In this document: piece by piece, positions 41,601 to 52,737 of the stretch
Position numbering within the stretch: the first letter of the stretch is position 1
How the letters are laid out: each line of letters begins with the position of its first letter
Source of the DNA: Tigriopus japonicus
Lineage: Eukaryota; Arthropoda; Copepoda; Harpacticoida; Harpacticidae
NCBI GenBank assembly: GCA_010645155.1
Contig: CM021313.1
Location: forward strand, 3,794,010-3,858,009
Direction of reading: 5' to 3'
Length of the DNA stretch: 64,000 bases
Notes under the pieces: model-generated
The model's database searches: none
Told to the model about the DNA's origin: nothing
What the model saw: only the letters and a program-made list of their open reading frames with translations
Position numbers and translations under genes: made by a program

Positions 41601-41764
41601 ATAAATTTTCCCCTTCAAAAATAAGGCTAGCATGGGTTATTTTTTAACAATTTTTAGTGTTAAATGGGAAAAGTTCTTAAAGTTTCTTATACAATGTGTC
41701 TCCAAATAATTGCCATTTGGATACAATGTCGCCTTAGCTAGACCTGTGGCATTTTTTGCGGATG
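38681..41764. other. Long non-coding stretch
   Basis: Three kilobases of AT-rich DNA without a supportable gene. Short ORFs (for example 39996-40349 minus, 41359-41580 minus) have no motifs. No TIRs or tandem arrays seen. Confidence 0.4.
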
Positions 41765-42160
41765 TTATACTACCACTACAAGGAATGTGATTCCTTGTAA
41801 ACAATTAAATCAATAATATAATTTATTCAATTAATATTTATACGAAATTTGATCCACCGACGAGTTACTGTTGGCAGATCAGGACAACCCTTGAATAGTG
41901 GGTTGATCAGGAATAGTATTTAAATTCATCCAACCCTGCTTTACACCCTATTAGAGGATCAGCGCCTATATATTCCTGATGAATACTAATGGGCAAAAGA
42001 TTGAACAATGAAGGAATGAAAGAAAAAGAAGAAAGGATGACTTCCTTGATCGAACTAGCCTCAATTCCCTTGGATTTGGAGGTGCTCTTAGAACGCACGT
42101 AAAACCTCTACGATCGCTACAACTGAGCTCAAAGCCTGGGTTAGGCAAGAATGACTCTGC
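41765..42160 (-). pseudogene. Non-LTR retrotransposon 3' end (family 1, copy 3)
   Basis: The minus strand carries NPGFELSCSDRRGFTCVLRA then PPNPRELRLVRS, matching the C-terminus of the 62-63.6 kb copy, then frames with frameshifts (FNLLPISIHQEYIGADPLIG). It ends in a short tail with AAGGAATCACATTCCTT and GTAGTGGTAGTATAAC, equivalent to the tail at 63685-63715. A 5'-truncated copy, as expected from target-primed insertion. Confidence 0.85.
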
Positions 42161-42424
42161 GAAGGATTCATTTCAAGGTCGAAGGACCTACAGCTTAGGG
42201 CCGACACCGGGAATTTAGGACATGCGATGACTGCCTTTGATTCAATAAATTTTGATTATTTTTATTAATAACATTTGTTTTTGAGTGAATGGTGGAACAT
42301 AACAACATTTTAACAAAGGCAAATAACCAGAGAAATGATGTGTGTTCAAGTGAATGGTTGTATTTTATAACATTTCAAGGAGAGCAAAAAGTCATGTTAT
42401 ACTTTAGTATACATGTAAGTCTAA

Positions 42425-42740
42425 CTACACTTTATACAGTCTAGTTAAAATGTTCTTGTCCCTCATGGTGAAAGTGCGTCGCACGAGACCCATCATTCTA
42501 CTCGCCCGCATGACGATATCAGCACAGTTTTCACGGAATTTTATGTTCCGATCAAATATAATACCAAGGTCTGTTTCCATATCTGCGCTCTCAAGTTCCT
42601 GGCCTTTCAGGATATACTTGGGAGTGGTTTTTGGCCTCTTTCCAAACCTCATCATCTACACTTATCCATATTGAAGGTCATTCCATTATTCAAGGCCCAT
42701 TCTTCAGCTGAGTTCAAGGCACTTTGGACTCATGTCGTCT
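42425..42740 (-). pseudogene. Non-LTR RT palm/thumb fragment, other family
   Basis: The minus strand reads FNMDKC near 42670, then MRFGKRPKTTPKYIL, DLGIIFDRNIKF, MMGLVRRTFTMRDK, ILTRLYKV and a stop. This is the palm-thumb part of a CR1/Jockey-type RT, distinct in sequence from the other families here. Both flanks of the domain are missing. Confidence 0.75.
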
Positions 42741-43749
42741 TGAGGTTGCAAGATAATCCTGATGATCTTCAAATCATCCACAAATTTTAGCATCTTTGTG
42801 GATGTAGTCCAATCTAGCCATGAAGGTGCTCTCTTGTGGTTGGTTAACCATTGATGTCTTGTGTGGACTGGTCTTCTCATAATTGATCTTTCTCAAAATT
42901 AGTCTGCTCTGTATCTTAGGGTTGCCACTTCAATTCCACGTGCTTGTTCTTGTCTAACTGGTGATGATTCCATTGCTTTTTCCCTTTCATTTTCATGTTG
43001 AATCACCACACCAAAGTTTGCAGTAGTGACAAGAGAATACCAATATTCCCTGAACCTTTTGACGAATCATACGATCCATTTCTTGTCCATTCATCCATCC
43101 ATTGAATGATCTGACAGAGATGAAAGGCTCAAAATCACGCTGAACAAACACATAAATGACGCAATTGACTTTGAGTAGTTCTCATCAATGGAGAATACCA
43201 TGGTCTGGGATTGGAAGAAAGAAAGAAGGATGAAGTCAAGCTCTCTTTTTTCTTTGAAGGGCCACTCACGACCCATCCAAATTTTCTTCCTCAATCAGCT
43301 TGACTGGATCTCTCTGTGCACTAAAACCCTAGAATGTGACACTTGGAGATGGCAAGATAACCAGAATGAGAGGTAAATCCACAAGGTTTTTAGAGTGACA
43401 TCTTCTTCAAAGCTCAATTCACAATGGTCGCACGTTTCTTAAGGTGACCAAATTGATAATCCAGGTCTAAATCTAATGTTTGTAAAACAAATCGAATTAC
43501 CTTAGTGAATGAAAACCACTTTTATAACACAGCATGTTAAATACATACTGTATATGGAGGATTTCATTGCCACTTTGTAGCAAATAATTAAGCAATACTA
43601 AAAATTAGAATTTATTACGGTCGAAACAAATTGATGAATTTGAATGAGTTGTGTTGTGTTCAATTTTGAGAAAGGGCAAAGCAGATCTGTTTTTATAACA
43701 AATGGCTTGCCCTTATCTGACCTTTATTAAAAAGAGTTCCTTTTCCCTC
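42741..43749. other. Non-coding
   Basis: No supported gene. It includes the 3' flank of the KPKGD gene that follows on the minus strand. Confidence 0.4.
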
Positions 43750-44425
43750 TTATTGGTTTTTCTTTGGGCCCTTTTTGCCCTGTGTATGTTTTCCTTTGGG
43801 TTTATCTCCCTTGGGCTTGTCTCCCTTGGGCTTATCTCCATTGGCCTTGTCTCCTTTGGGCTTATCTCCTTTGGGTTTATCTCCTTTGGGTTTATCTCCT
43901 TTGGGCTTAGCTCCTTTGGGCTTATCTCCTTTGGGCTTATCTCCTTTGCGTTTCTCTCCTTTGGGTTTCTCTCCTTTGGGTTTCTCTCCTTTAGGCTTAT
44001 CTCCCATCGGTTTCTTTCCCATGGGCTTCTTTCCCTTGACCTTCTCTTGCTCATCACTGTTTTTTTCATTTTTCTTGGCCTTTCCTATACGTTCCAAAGC
44101 CAATTCTTCAAGATTTGCCTCCCTTTCCAACAAATTGTCAATAGATTCTGGAAGAAGAGTGATAGATCAGGAACCTTCAATTTTTCTAATAATTCTAATC
44201 TAAGTGAATCTTAATCAAAAGCCAAACTCTTACAGACACATCAAATTTCCCCTTTGAAACGTTTACCATTCCATTTTAATAATTCAGGAACACATATTGT
44301 AATCTGAAGTTCTTACCCGAAATAACATCATCAGCATAAGAATTATCTTCTTCCAGGTCTTCGGCTGTGCTCACTTGTGCAATGACCAAAAGGGTCAGCA
44401 ATCCAAATACTAACTTGAAATTCAT
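43750..44425 (-). CDS. Secreted KPKGD-repeat protein, paralog 1 (two exons)
   Basis: Exon 1 44425-44317, intron 44316-44148 (GTAAGA...CTTCTTCCAG), exon 2 44147-43750; phases agree (109 + 398 nt) and give 168 residues. Exon 1: MNFKLVFGLLTLLVIAQVST is a clear signal peptide, followed by an acidic stretch (AEDLEEDNSYADD). Exon 2 starts with acidic helix (LLEREANLEELALERIG) and then about 17 units of KPKGD/KPKGE, a 15 bp repeat at DNA level, ending GKKGPKKNQ. The mature protein is highly basic, extended and probably secreted. Similar Lys/Pro/Gly repeats occur in adhesive, cuticle or matrix proteins, but I do not recognise a family. Its paralog at 55.86 kb on the other strand has the same exon structure. 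A TATA-like CTATAAAACC lies ~160 bp upstream (minus strand, ~44583). Confidence 0.82.
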
Positions 44426-45706
44426 TGTTTTGATTGGATTGAAGTTATGTAGCACAAACTGAAATAGATAAATAAAATGACCCTAGAAAGTTCTTGGAAA
44501 AACTTATCAAAGGTTCAACTGCACCTGAGCTTGACCAAGCAATGGTAGAGAATGAATAACAGAGAGCTTTATGTCTGGTTTTATAGATGGTGATTAAGGA
44601 TTACCTCAGCCCAGTCATAGTAAGAACAAGTGTTTTGAATTTAGAAACAACAATCAAGCACTTGCTAATGCCCAATGATCCAACCAAAAAATATTTTTTA
44701 AACATACTAAAATTTGATCCCTTATAATATTTGAGTCGTGACTTTAAACACTTCAAAATTATATATCCTATTTCTAAGGTGCCAAATGCCTGAACCAAAG
44801 TCAAAACTAGCTTTTTGTTTTGTTTTTGAGTAACTAATTCTCTAAAATTATCTATCATACAGGAAATGAAGTTACAGACTTGACTTATGAATAAATCAGT
44901 TGAAGATGAGAATCACCGGTCTCATCAGGAAAATAATGTTTCTACTTAAGTTTCACTGATGAAGTGCCTTAAGCGGAACACTCTGGACGACGGTCATTTG
45001 CAATTGAGCCTCAAAAGCCATGATTCATATGATCCAATCAGCACTGATGTCGAATCCTTGCAAGTTGGATTAAAAAACAAAGAGATAGAACTGGAGTTAA
45101 CTCCTACATTTGGGAAGTACATTGTAGATTTCCAAAACTCGCATCAAATAAAAGGTTTAAGAGAGCTCTTCAAAAATCTGATCGCCCGTGGATAAAATGA
45201 GAGGGCCAACAGAGAAATGTCACTCCAGTAGTCAGTGGAGATTTGTTTTGAACACATTTCATTGATCTGGCAGTAAGGTTGTTAAATGACTTGATTCATC
45301 AGACATTGCTCTTGTTTAGCCAAAGCAGTTGAATGAGCAATTTTGCCTCTGACTCCCTAAAATGCAAGTTTGGATTGTAAATCACGGAACTTAGCGTGTT
45401 CAATATCAAATCCCATTGCACACATAGTGCAGGCTTGGTAACTCACGAATATTTTTGGAGCGTCATTTCTCTGTTAGGCCTCTAGATAAAACCAGGGAAA
45501 AGGGCTCGCTTGGCAAGGAAAGGTGATGCGCGAAAATTTGGACAGTCCAATTTTCACACTTTACAGAACCTTCATATTTCTAAAACGTTGGAAAGCTGAT
45601 TGTGTTTTGATTTTTGACATTTTGAGGCTGTAAACTGAGATGTGAAGAGTCTTCATTTTACTTTGATTTCTCTCGTATCCCCGCCCAATGGATGAGTTTA
45701 ATAATG
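44426..45706. other. Promoter flank and unassigned DNA
   Basis: Includes the upstream region of the KPKGD gene. ORF 44959-45195 (78 residues, plus) is the only longer frame; no homology recognised, so it is not called. Confidence 0.4.
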
Positions 45707-45712
45707 GATGAG

Positions 45713-46365
45713 AGTAGTATATGCATTCACTCGATTTTGGATGCCCCTAATCAATCAAGTAAATCATGCATAACCCCTAATTTCCGGCCCGGATGTAATG
45801 GCCTGATTTTGGAAAAAAAGCAGGTGCACAACAAATTTGAACAAAGAAAGGAAGACAAAAGTTTAAATTGCACAGCTCAAAATACGTACAATTAAAAAAA
45901 TAATGACTCAAATACATGAATCATTTAAAATGTAATGAGATGACGTAATAATTTCCCAGGGATGACTCATCATCATGTGGAAAAAGAAGCAGGTGCGCAA
46001 CAAACATGGAATGAACAAAGGAACCTCAAAGGAAGTGGCAGGCAACATTTTTAATTGCATTTAAACAAATAGACTAATTAATCACTTAATATCTATTGAG
46101 ATGAAGCAACAACTTCCCAAGCATGACCCACATGTATCATCATTTTGAAAAAGCAAGTGTGCAACAAGCATGAATGAACAAAGAAACATCACTAGAAGTA
46201 CTTTTGACATGCAACATTTTTTAATTGCATTTAAACAAATAGACTAATTAATAACTTAAAATTTATTGCGGACAATTAAAATTGATTAACAAATCAAAAG
46301 TTTATAACCAAACTGCGGAAAGCGTGTTGGTTGCTAACGCAACCTGTTCATCGTAACGGAAGAAG
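45713..46365. repeat. Subterminal ~165 bp repeats, left arm
   Basis: Three units marked by GCAGGTGCACAACAAAT, GCAGGTGCGCAACAAACATGG and GCAAGTGTGCAACAAGCATG (45822, 45990, 46153), then GGTTGCTAACGCAACCTG. Mirrored at 52738-53390. Confidence 0.85.
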
Positions 46366-46688
46366 CACCGACAAGGTGAACAATATTCTTAACATGCACT
46401 CAGGATAAACATGCACAGGAAGTAAATCTTTGAAACAATGGTAATTTGTTGGTGATAGAAGAGCAACAAAAGTCTTTATAGTAGAAATAAACCACAAATA
46501 AAAAATGAAAAGGTATTTTTTGCAATGAACATTTCAAATTTTATTTCGTGTGATTAACAAATAAGTTTATCCTTGCTGGGAATAATTCGGAAACACACTG
46601 TTTTTATGTCAACACAATCCATTCACAGCAACTTTGAATGTGTCAAAACGGCGTCATGTGTATTGAAATCAAAATAGTACATGAAATT

Positions 46689-46961
46689 TCATTTATATTT
46701 TCGCAATTTGTATGTAAGCACTTCCAATGGCAGCTTCTTGAGCTGCCATTCCAATTTTCGCATCGTCCCCCAGGCATATCTTCTTTTAAAACGAGTGACG
46801 TCACCTTTACAAGAACCTTGAAAATACAAGTGAACAATGTTACATCAACCATTCATCATTTGTAAACTTGAACTAATCTTACCAAAATGTGATTGACACG
46901 GAGATGTTCCATGCGCAGACTTTGAACTTTTCTTGATGCGCTTTTGAGTTGGAGACAACAT
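46689..46961 (-). CDS. Gene A, copy 3 left arm (two exons)
   Basis: Mirror image of the right-arm copy: exon 1 46961-46883, intron 46882-46817, exon 2 46816-46689, 68 residues. It differs from the right arm at one codon (Ala in place of Val in RRYAWGTMRKLEW), and the Ala agrees with the RYA/GYA of the other copies. Same promoter layout as there. The reading frame is complete. Confidence 0.55.
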
Positions 46962-48289
46962 GATTTGACTAATAACAGAAGTATACTCTTATTCATGTGC
47001 ACAGACTCTTGTCTTTTTATGATCTCTCCTTCACTCTGACACTGCAAAATGTTAAAATGTTTTATTTCCATTTACCTTTGAATGGAAGAAGCGTGTTTGA
47101 ACAATATTTCAATCCAATTCCCACAGTGGGCAATGAACTTCATGGATCATAATCAAGGTTAGCAGACACAGGAAGCCATGAATATTTACTTGAAATGCTC
47201 TGAATTTGAGTTTTGATTGAAGATCATCAATCATTTCCAAAACATATTTAAACAGAGTGGATGTCAAGTACTAAAACTACCAAAGTTATAGATGAAACAA
47301 GTGATTAAATCGGAATTATGTTATGTGATAACCCTCAACTGTGAAAAATCAAGCAAACACCAAGTTTGCAGGTGTTTCCCTGTTTGAAAAGCACCTCCAC
47401 TAATGAAGAAAACCCACCACTCTTCACAAATGCTTACCAATTCGTCTTTTTCCTCACTTTGACTACTTTGCACATGCCCTTTTCCATATGTGCACACCCG
47501 CTTTTGTTCAGCTAAGTTGAAAGTAGAGAGTTTGACAATAAGATTCTTTACCTAAAAGTTTAAAGATATTTCTATGTAAAAGAAGCCAGCTAAAGCCCAC
47601 TACCATGTGAATGAGTAAGACGACAAAACCAAAGCCTTACTGTAGGTTGTTTATAGAGTACAGACCATGGCAAGTGGTAGCTGCAGTAGTGGTAAGCCAA
47701 GGCAGACGCAAAAGAAGGTTGAGGAGAGTAATTGAGAGCTGCACCACATAGATATTGGCGCAAGACATGTGGATACCCGCTCAAGGAAGGACACCTCTGT
47801 TGGGGACAGTCATGTACTTGCAACTGAGAATGAATCTCATGTACATACTTGTACGTATGTGTATTTACATGTGCGCAATAGCTTCATTTCTCTATTTCCA
47901 TTACCGAGTTCTGGCACCGAAGCATGCACAAGTATGGAAGTCTCCCTCGCATTATGTGTGGACCAAGCCATCTCTTTAGCAATTGTATACCTATATTGAT
48001 AGAAGGAGTACTTTCAAGGTAGACATCTCTTACTAGGGAAACCGGGCAATGATCTCTGACAGGCCAAGATGGCAAAACAGACGAGCACATATCCTACATT
48101 GCGCACAAAAGTAGACCTCCCATGTCAGATGGTAGCACTATATGATTCGGGGCAAGTGCGATAGGAGGTTAAGGAGAGTGGTTAAAAGTTGTTCACCATA
48201 GATGTAGATACAAAGCGTCTATTAATCAAATCAAAGAGCGCTTGTAATGGTAATGAATATAGCTAAATTTATCTTGTAGGGAGTTCAAA

Positions 48290-49440
48290 GCCTTGATAAC
48301 TTCTTTCCTTTCAAATGGTCTAAAGGTGAATCCATCAACAATTTGCCCACGTTTTTCCCAATATTTCGATAGGTCCAATCATACCAGGTTTTATTTTTGA
48401 CTTGATAGATGTCAATTTGTTTTCAAAGAAGGATGCAAGCTCTTCAGATGTTTTTCTTGGAATCAGTCAGTACCTGATCTTCAACCATGATGCAGCTTGA
48501 GCCACTATTTGCTTGCTTTTTTTGGTGTGTGCCTTGTTGATGGTATTCCAAACATTTTTACTGTACATGCCTTCTTTGGCTTGCCTTCTTGTTTCTCTTC
48601 CAACTCAATTCACACAACAATTTCTCGATTTTCAAAGCATTTACAAAGAGCATCTTTCTCGATCCTAACGGCAGCATCACATTCTCTTTTTGGAGAGTCT
48701 CTTTCTTGCAACACTGCTTTTGTATCCTCACTGAAAGCTCTTTTATAGGATGAGGGAATAGCAAAAGCGCACCCTGGTGGGTGCTTATCAAGCACCCGAT
48801 TGACATTTTTTTCTATGAATTTACCCATAAAGTCCGTGTCAGTATCCCAACAAAGATAATGACACGGAATTCCCCAAAGATCTGTTAAAAGTTGTCTTTT
48901 CTCATCTGTTTGTAGCATCTTTTCGCAATCCACTTCTTTGATTTTGATGCATCCAATTTCCTCCATGGAATTGTAGCCACAAGAAGACAATGGTGACTCA
49001 CAGCGCTTTGGAGTTTATAAGTTTTCAAGCAAAGATTTGGACCGCAACATATGTGGTCTATGGTTGAATGACAAGTCTCATCTTGATCTCGCCTTTCTTC
49101 AAATGTGTGCTGAACTCCTGTCTCCACAAGGTCACAGACCCGTCACTAGAGTCAATTACCCGCCACAGAGACATCAAATGATGATTGTCACCTTCAATTC
49201 TCTTTACGTTCAAGTTCATGTCTACACCCATAATTATGAGCTTGCCTTCACTCACTGCTACTCTTTCCATTTGAGGAACTGGCTCAAATGCTTAGGCACA
49301 TGTTGTTTTACAGACACCCCACTCCACCCACCCACGGTAGAACACTGCAAAGAGAACCTTTTTGTCCCTATTTTGTAATCCCTCTAACTGGATAAGCGGG
49401 AGATACTTGTCCATAAGGTTGTCTCTCAGTCTAAACCTAC
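48290..49440 (-). pseudogene. Non-LTR endonuclease/RT-linker fragment, left arm
   Basis: Mirror of 49660-50810 in the right arm; see that entry. Same frameshifts in both arms, so the fragment decayed before the arms were duplicated. Confidence 0.65.
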
Positions 49441-49524
49441 ACTGCAATTAAAGCTTTTGAGTACTGTCACCCTCGCTTTGTTGGTTTTTGTTCTTGCGAA
49501 AAACATGCCAAAACCGGCGTTTTT

Positions 49525-49578
49525 TCAAATCTTAATTTTTTCCAGGATAAAATTCAAAATCCGTGAAATGTGTTTGCC
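49525..49578. other. Spacer (loop) of the foldback element
   Basis: 54 bp, AT-rich, between the inverted arms. The innermost arm sequence ACATGCCAAAACCGGCG is itself perfectly mirrored. A single strand could form a 3.8 kb hairpin. Confidence 0.85.
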
Positions 49579-49659
49579 AAAAACGCCGGTTTTGGCATGT
49601 TTTTCGCAAGAACAAAAACCAACAAAGCGAGGGTGACAGTACTCAAAAGCTTTAATTGC

Positions 49660-50810
49660 AGTGTAGGTTTAGACTGAGAGACAACCTTATGGACAAGTAT
49701 CTCCCGCTTATCCAGTTAGAGGGATTACAAAATAGGGACAAAAAGGTTCTCTTTGCAGTGTTCTACCGTGGGTGGGTGGAGTGGGGTGTCTGTAAAACAA
49801 CATGTGCCTAAGCATTTGAGCCAGTTCCTCAAATGGAAAGAGTAGCAGTGAGTGAAGGCAAGCTCATAATTATGGGTGTAGACATGAACTTGAACGTAAA
49901 GAGAATTGAAGGTGACAATCATCATTTGATGTCTCTGTGGCGGGTAATTGACTCTAGTGACGGGTCTGTGACCTTGTGGAGACAGGAGTTCAGCACACAT
50001 TTGAAGAAAGGCGAGATCAAGATGAGACTTGTCATTCAACCATAGACCACATATGTTGCGGTCCAAATCTTTGCTTGAAAACTTATAAACTCCAAAGCGC
50101 TGTGAGTCACCATTGTCTTCTTGTGGCTACAATTCCATGGAGGAAATTGGATGCATCAAAATCAAAGAAGTGGATTGCGAAAAGATGCTACAAACAGATG
50201 AGAAAAGACAACTTTTAACAGATCTTTGGGGAATTCCGTGTCATTATCTTTGTTGGGATACTGACACGGACTTTATGGGTAAATTCATAGAAAAAAATGT
50301 CAATCGGGTGCTTGATAAGCACCCACCAGGGTGCGCTTTTGCTATTCCCTCATCCTATAAAAGAGCTTTCAGTGAGGATACAAAAGCAGTGTTGCAAGAA
50401 AGAGACTCTCCAAAAAGAGAATGTGATGCTGCCGTTAGGATCGAGAAAGATGCTCTTTGTAAATGCTTTGAAAATCGAGAAATTGTTGTGTGAATTGAGT
50501 TGGAAGAGAAACAAGAAGGCAAGCCAAAGAAGGCATGTACAGTAAAAATGTTTGGAATACCATCAACAAGGCACACACCAAAAAAAGCAAGCAAATAGTG
50601 GCTCAAGCTGCATCATGGTTGAAGATCAGGTACTGACTGATTCCAAGAAAAACATCTGAAGAGCTTGCATCCTTCTTTGAAAACAAATTGACATCTATCA
50701 AGTCAAAAATAAAACCTGGTATGATTGGACCTATCGAAATATTGGGAAAAACGTGGGCAAATTGTTGATGGATTCACCTTTAGACCATTTGAAAGGAAAG
50801 AAGTTATCAA
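49660..50810 (+). pseudogene. Non-LTR endonuclease/RT-linker fragment, right arm
   Basis: Frames 49833-50045 (GKLIIMGVDMNLNVKRIEG, then VTLWRQEFSTHL) and 49976-50218 (CHSTIDHICCGPNL and AVSHHCLLVATIPW) give the C-terminal half of an APE endonuclease: the DMN, ...IDHI... and S-x-HC blocks. Later frames (50113-50545) are the charged linker before RT (FAIPSSYKRAFSED), and ISEELASFFENKLTSIKSKIK-like sequence near 50650-50710 leads toward RT, which is missing. Several frameshifts. It is an old insertion carried inside the Polinton-derived arm. Confidence 0.65.
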
Positions 50811-50849
50811 GGCTTTGAACTCCCTACAAGATAAATTTAGCTATATTCA

Positions 50850-52080
50850 TTACCATTACAAGCGCTCTTTGATTTGATTAATAGACGCTTTGTATCTACA
50901 TCTATGGTGAACAACTTTTAACCACTCTCCTTAACCTCCTATCGCACTTGCCCCGAATCATATAGTGCTACCATCTGACATGGGAGGTCTACTTTTGTGC
51001 GCAATGTAGGATATGTGCTCGTCTGTTTTGCCATCTTGGCCTGTCAGAGATCATTGCCCGGTTTCCCTAGTAAGAGATGTCTACCTTGAAAGTACTCCTT
51101 CTATCAATATAGGTATACAATTGCTAAAGAGATGGCTTGGTCCACACATAATGCGAGGGAGACTTCCATACTTGTGCATGCTTCGGTGCCAGAACTCGGT
51201 AATGGAAATAGAGAAATGAAGCTATTGCGCACATGTAAATACACATACGTACAAGTATGTACATGAGATTCATTCTCAGTTGCAAGTACATGACTGTCCC
51301 CAACAGAGGTGTCCTTCCTTGAGCGGGTATCCACATGTCTTGCGCCAATATCTATGTGGTGCAGCTCTCAATTACTCTCCTCAACCTTCTTTTGCGTCTG
51401 CCTTGGCTTACCACTACTGCAGCTACCACTTGCCATGGTCTGTACTCTATAAACAACCTACAGTAAGGCTTTGGTTTTGTCGTCTTACTCATTCACATGG
51501 TAGTGGGCTTTAGCTGGCTTCTTTTACATAGAAATATCTTTAAACTTTTAGGTAAAGAATCTTATTGTCAAACTCTCTACTTTCAACTTAGCTGAACAAA
51601 AGCGGGTGTGCACATATGGAAAAGGGCATGTGCAAAGTAGTCAAAGTGAGGAAAAAGACGAATTGGTAAGCATTTGTGAAGAGTGGTGGGTTTTCTTCAT
51701 TAGTGGAGGTGCTTTTCAAACGAGAAAACACCTGCAAACTTGGTGTTTGATTGATTTTTCACAGTTGAGGGTTATCACATAACATAATTCCGATTTAATC
51801 ACTTGTTTCATCAATAACTTTGGTAGTTTTAGTATTTGACATCCACTCTGTTTAAATATGTTTTGGAAATGATTGATGATCTTCAATCAAAACTCAAATT
51901 CAGAGCATTTCAAGTAAATATTCATGGCTTCCTGTGTCTGCTAACCTTGATTATGATCCATGAAGTTCATTGCCCACTGTGGGAATTGGATTGAAATATT
52001 GTTCAAACACGCTTCTTCCATTCAAAGGTAAATGGAAATAAAACATTTTAACATTTTGCAGTGTCAGAGTGAAGGAGAGA
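50850..52080. other. Unassigned arm sequence
   Basis: Shared with 58535-59545 in the second element. It contains two related segments (ACCACTCTCCTTAACCTCC at 50929 and TTACTCTCCTCAACCTTC at 51371) and short ORFs without motifs (for example 51280-51513). A conserved part of these elements, but no gene can be supported. Confidence 0.4.
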
Positions 52081-52081
52081 T

Positions 52082-52090
52082 CATAAAAAG
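52082..52090 (+). promoter_or_regulatory. TATA-like box of gene A, right arm
   Basis: CATAAAAAGACAAGAG, 60 bp before ATG 52142, in sequence otherwise similar to the region before copy 1 (GGAGAGAT...). Confidence 0.6.
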
Positions 52091-52141
52091 ACAAGAGTCT
52101 GTGCACATGAATAAGAGTATACTTCTGTTATTAGTCAAATC

Positions 52142-52414
52142 ATGTTGTCTCCAACTCAAAAGCGCATCAAGAAAAGTTCAAAGTCTGCGCATGGAACATC
52201 TCCGTGTCAATCACATTTTGGTAAGATTAGTTCAAGTTTACAAATGATGAATGGTTGATGTAACATTGTTCACTTGTATTTTCAAGGTTCTTGTAAAGGT
52301 GACGTCACTCGTTTTAAAAGAAGATATGTCTGGGGGACGATGCGAAAATTGGAATGGCAGCTCAAGAAGCTGCCATTGGAAGTGCTTACATACAAATTGC
52401 GAAAATATAAATGA
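52142..52414 (+). CDS. Gene A, copy 3 right arm (two exons)
   Basis: Exon 1 52142-52220 (MLSPTQKRIKKSSKS..., basic rather than acidic), intron 52221-52286 (GTAAGATTAG...TTTTCAAG, 66 bp), exon 2 52287-52414; 68 residues. Exon 2 has RRYVWGTMRKLEWQLKKLP, then EVLTYKLRKYK and stop. Intron position and phase are the same as in copy 1, and the core motif is preserved although the flanks have diverged strongly. This supports a real spliced gene kept under selection in different element lineages. Because it lies in the inverted arm, each element has two, in opposite orientation. Confidence 0.58.
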
Positions 52415-52737
52415 AATTTCATGTACTATTTTGATTTCAATACACATGACGCCGTTTTGACACATTCAAAGTTGCTGTGAATGGATTGTGTTGACATAAA
52501 AACAGTGTGTTTCCGAATTATTCCCAGCAAGGATAAACTTATTTGTTAATCACACGAAATAAAATTTGAAATGTTCATTGCAAAAATTACCTTTTCATTT
52601 TTTATTTGTGGTTTATTTCTACTATAAAGACTTTTGTTGCTCTTCTATCACCAACAAATTACCATTGTTTCAAAGATTTACTTCCTGTGCATGTTTATCC
52701 TGAGTGCATGTTAAGAATATTGTTCACCTTGTCGGTG

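Larger units (their letters stand above)
45713..49524 (+). repeat. Left arm (inverted repeat) of the foldback element
   Basis: Where the arms differ (for example near 47270, 47350, 47385), the third copy at 59.4-59.5 kb agrees with this arm, so this arm keeps the older state. Confidence 0.9.

Noticed and set aside
43702..44214. Plus-strand and second minus-strand ORFs over the KPKGD gene; likewise 56104-56455 minus
   Set aside because: A 15 bp repeat is open in several frames; only the frames joined to a signal-peptide exon by correct splice sites are kept.
44959..45195. 78-residue ORF
   Set aside because: No motif, no promoter or splice context, no second copy.
49037..49378. 113-residue ORF (plus) and its mirror at 49725-50066
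   Set aside because: Antisense shadow of the non-LTR endonuclease fragment.
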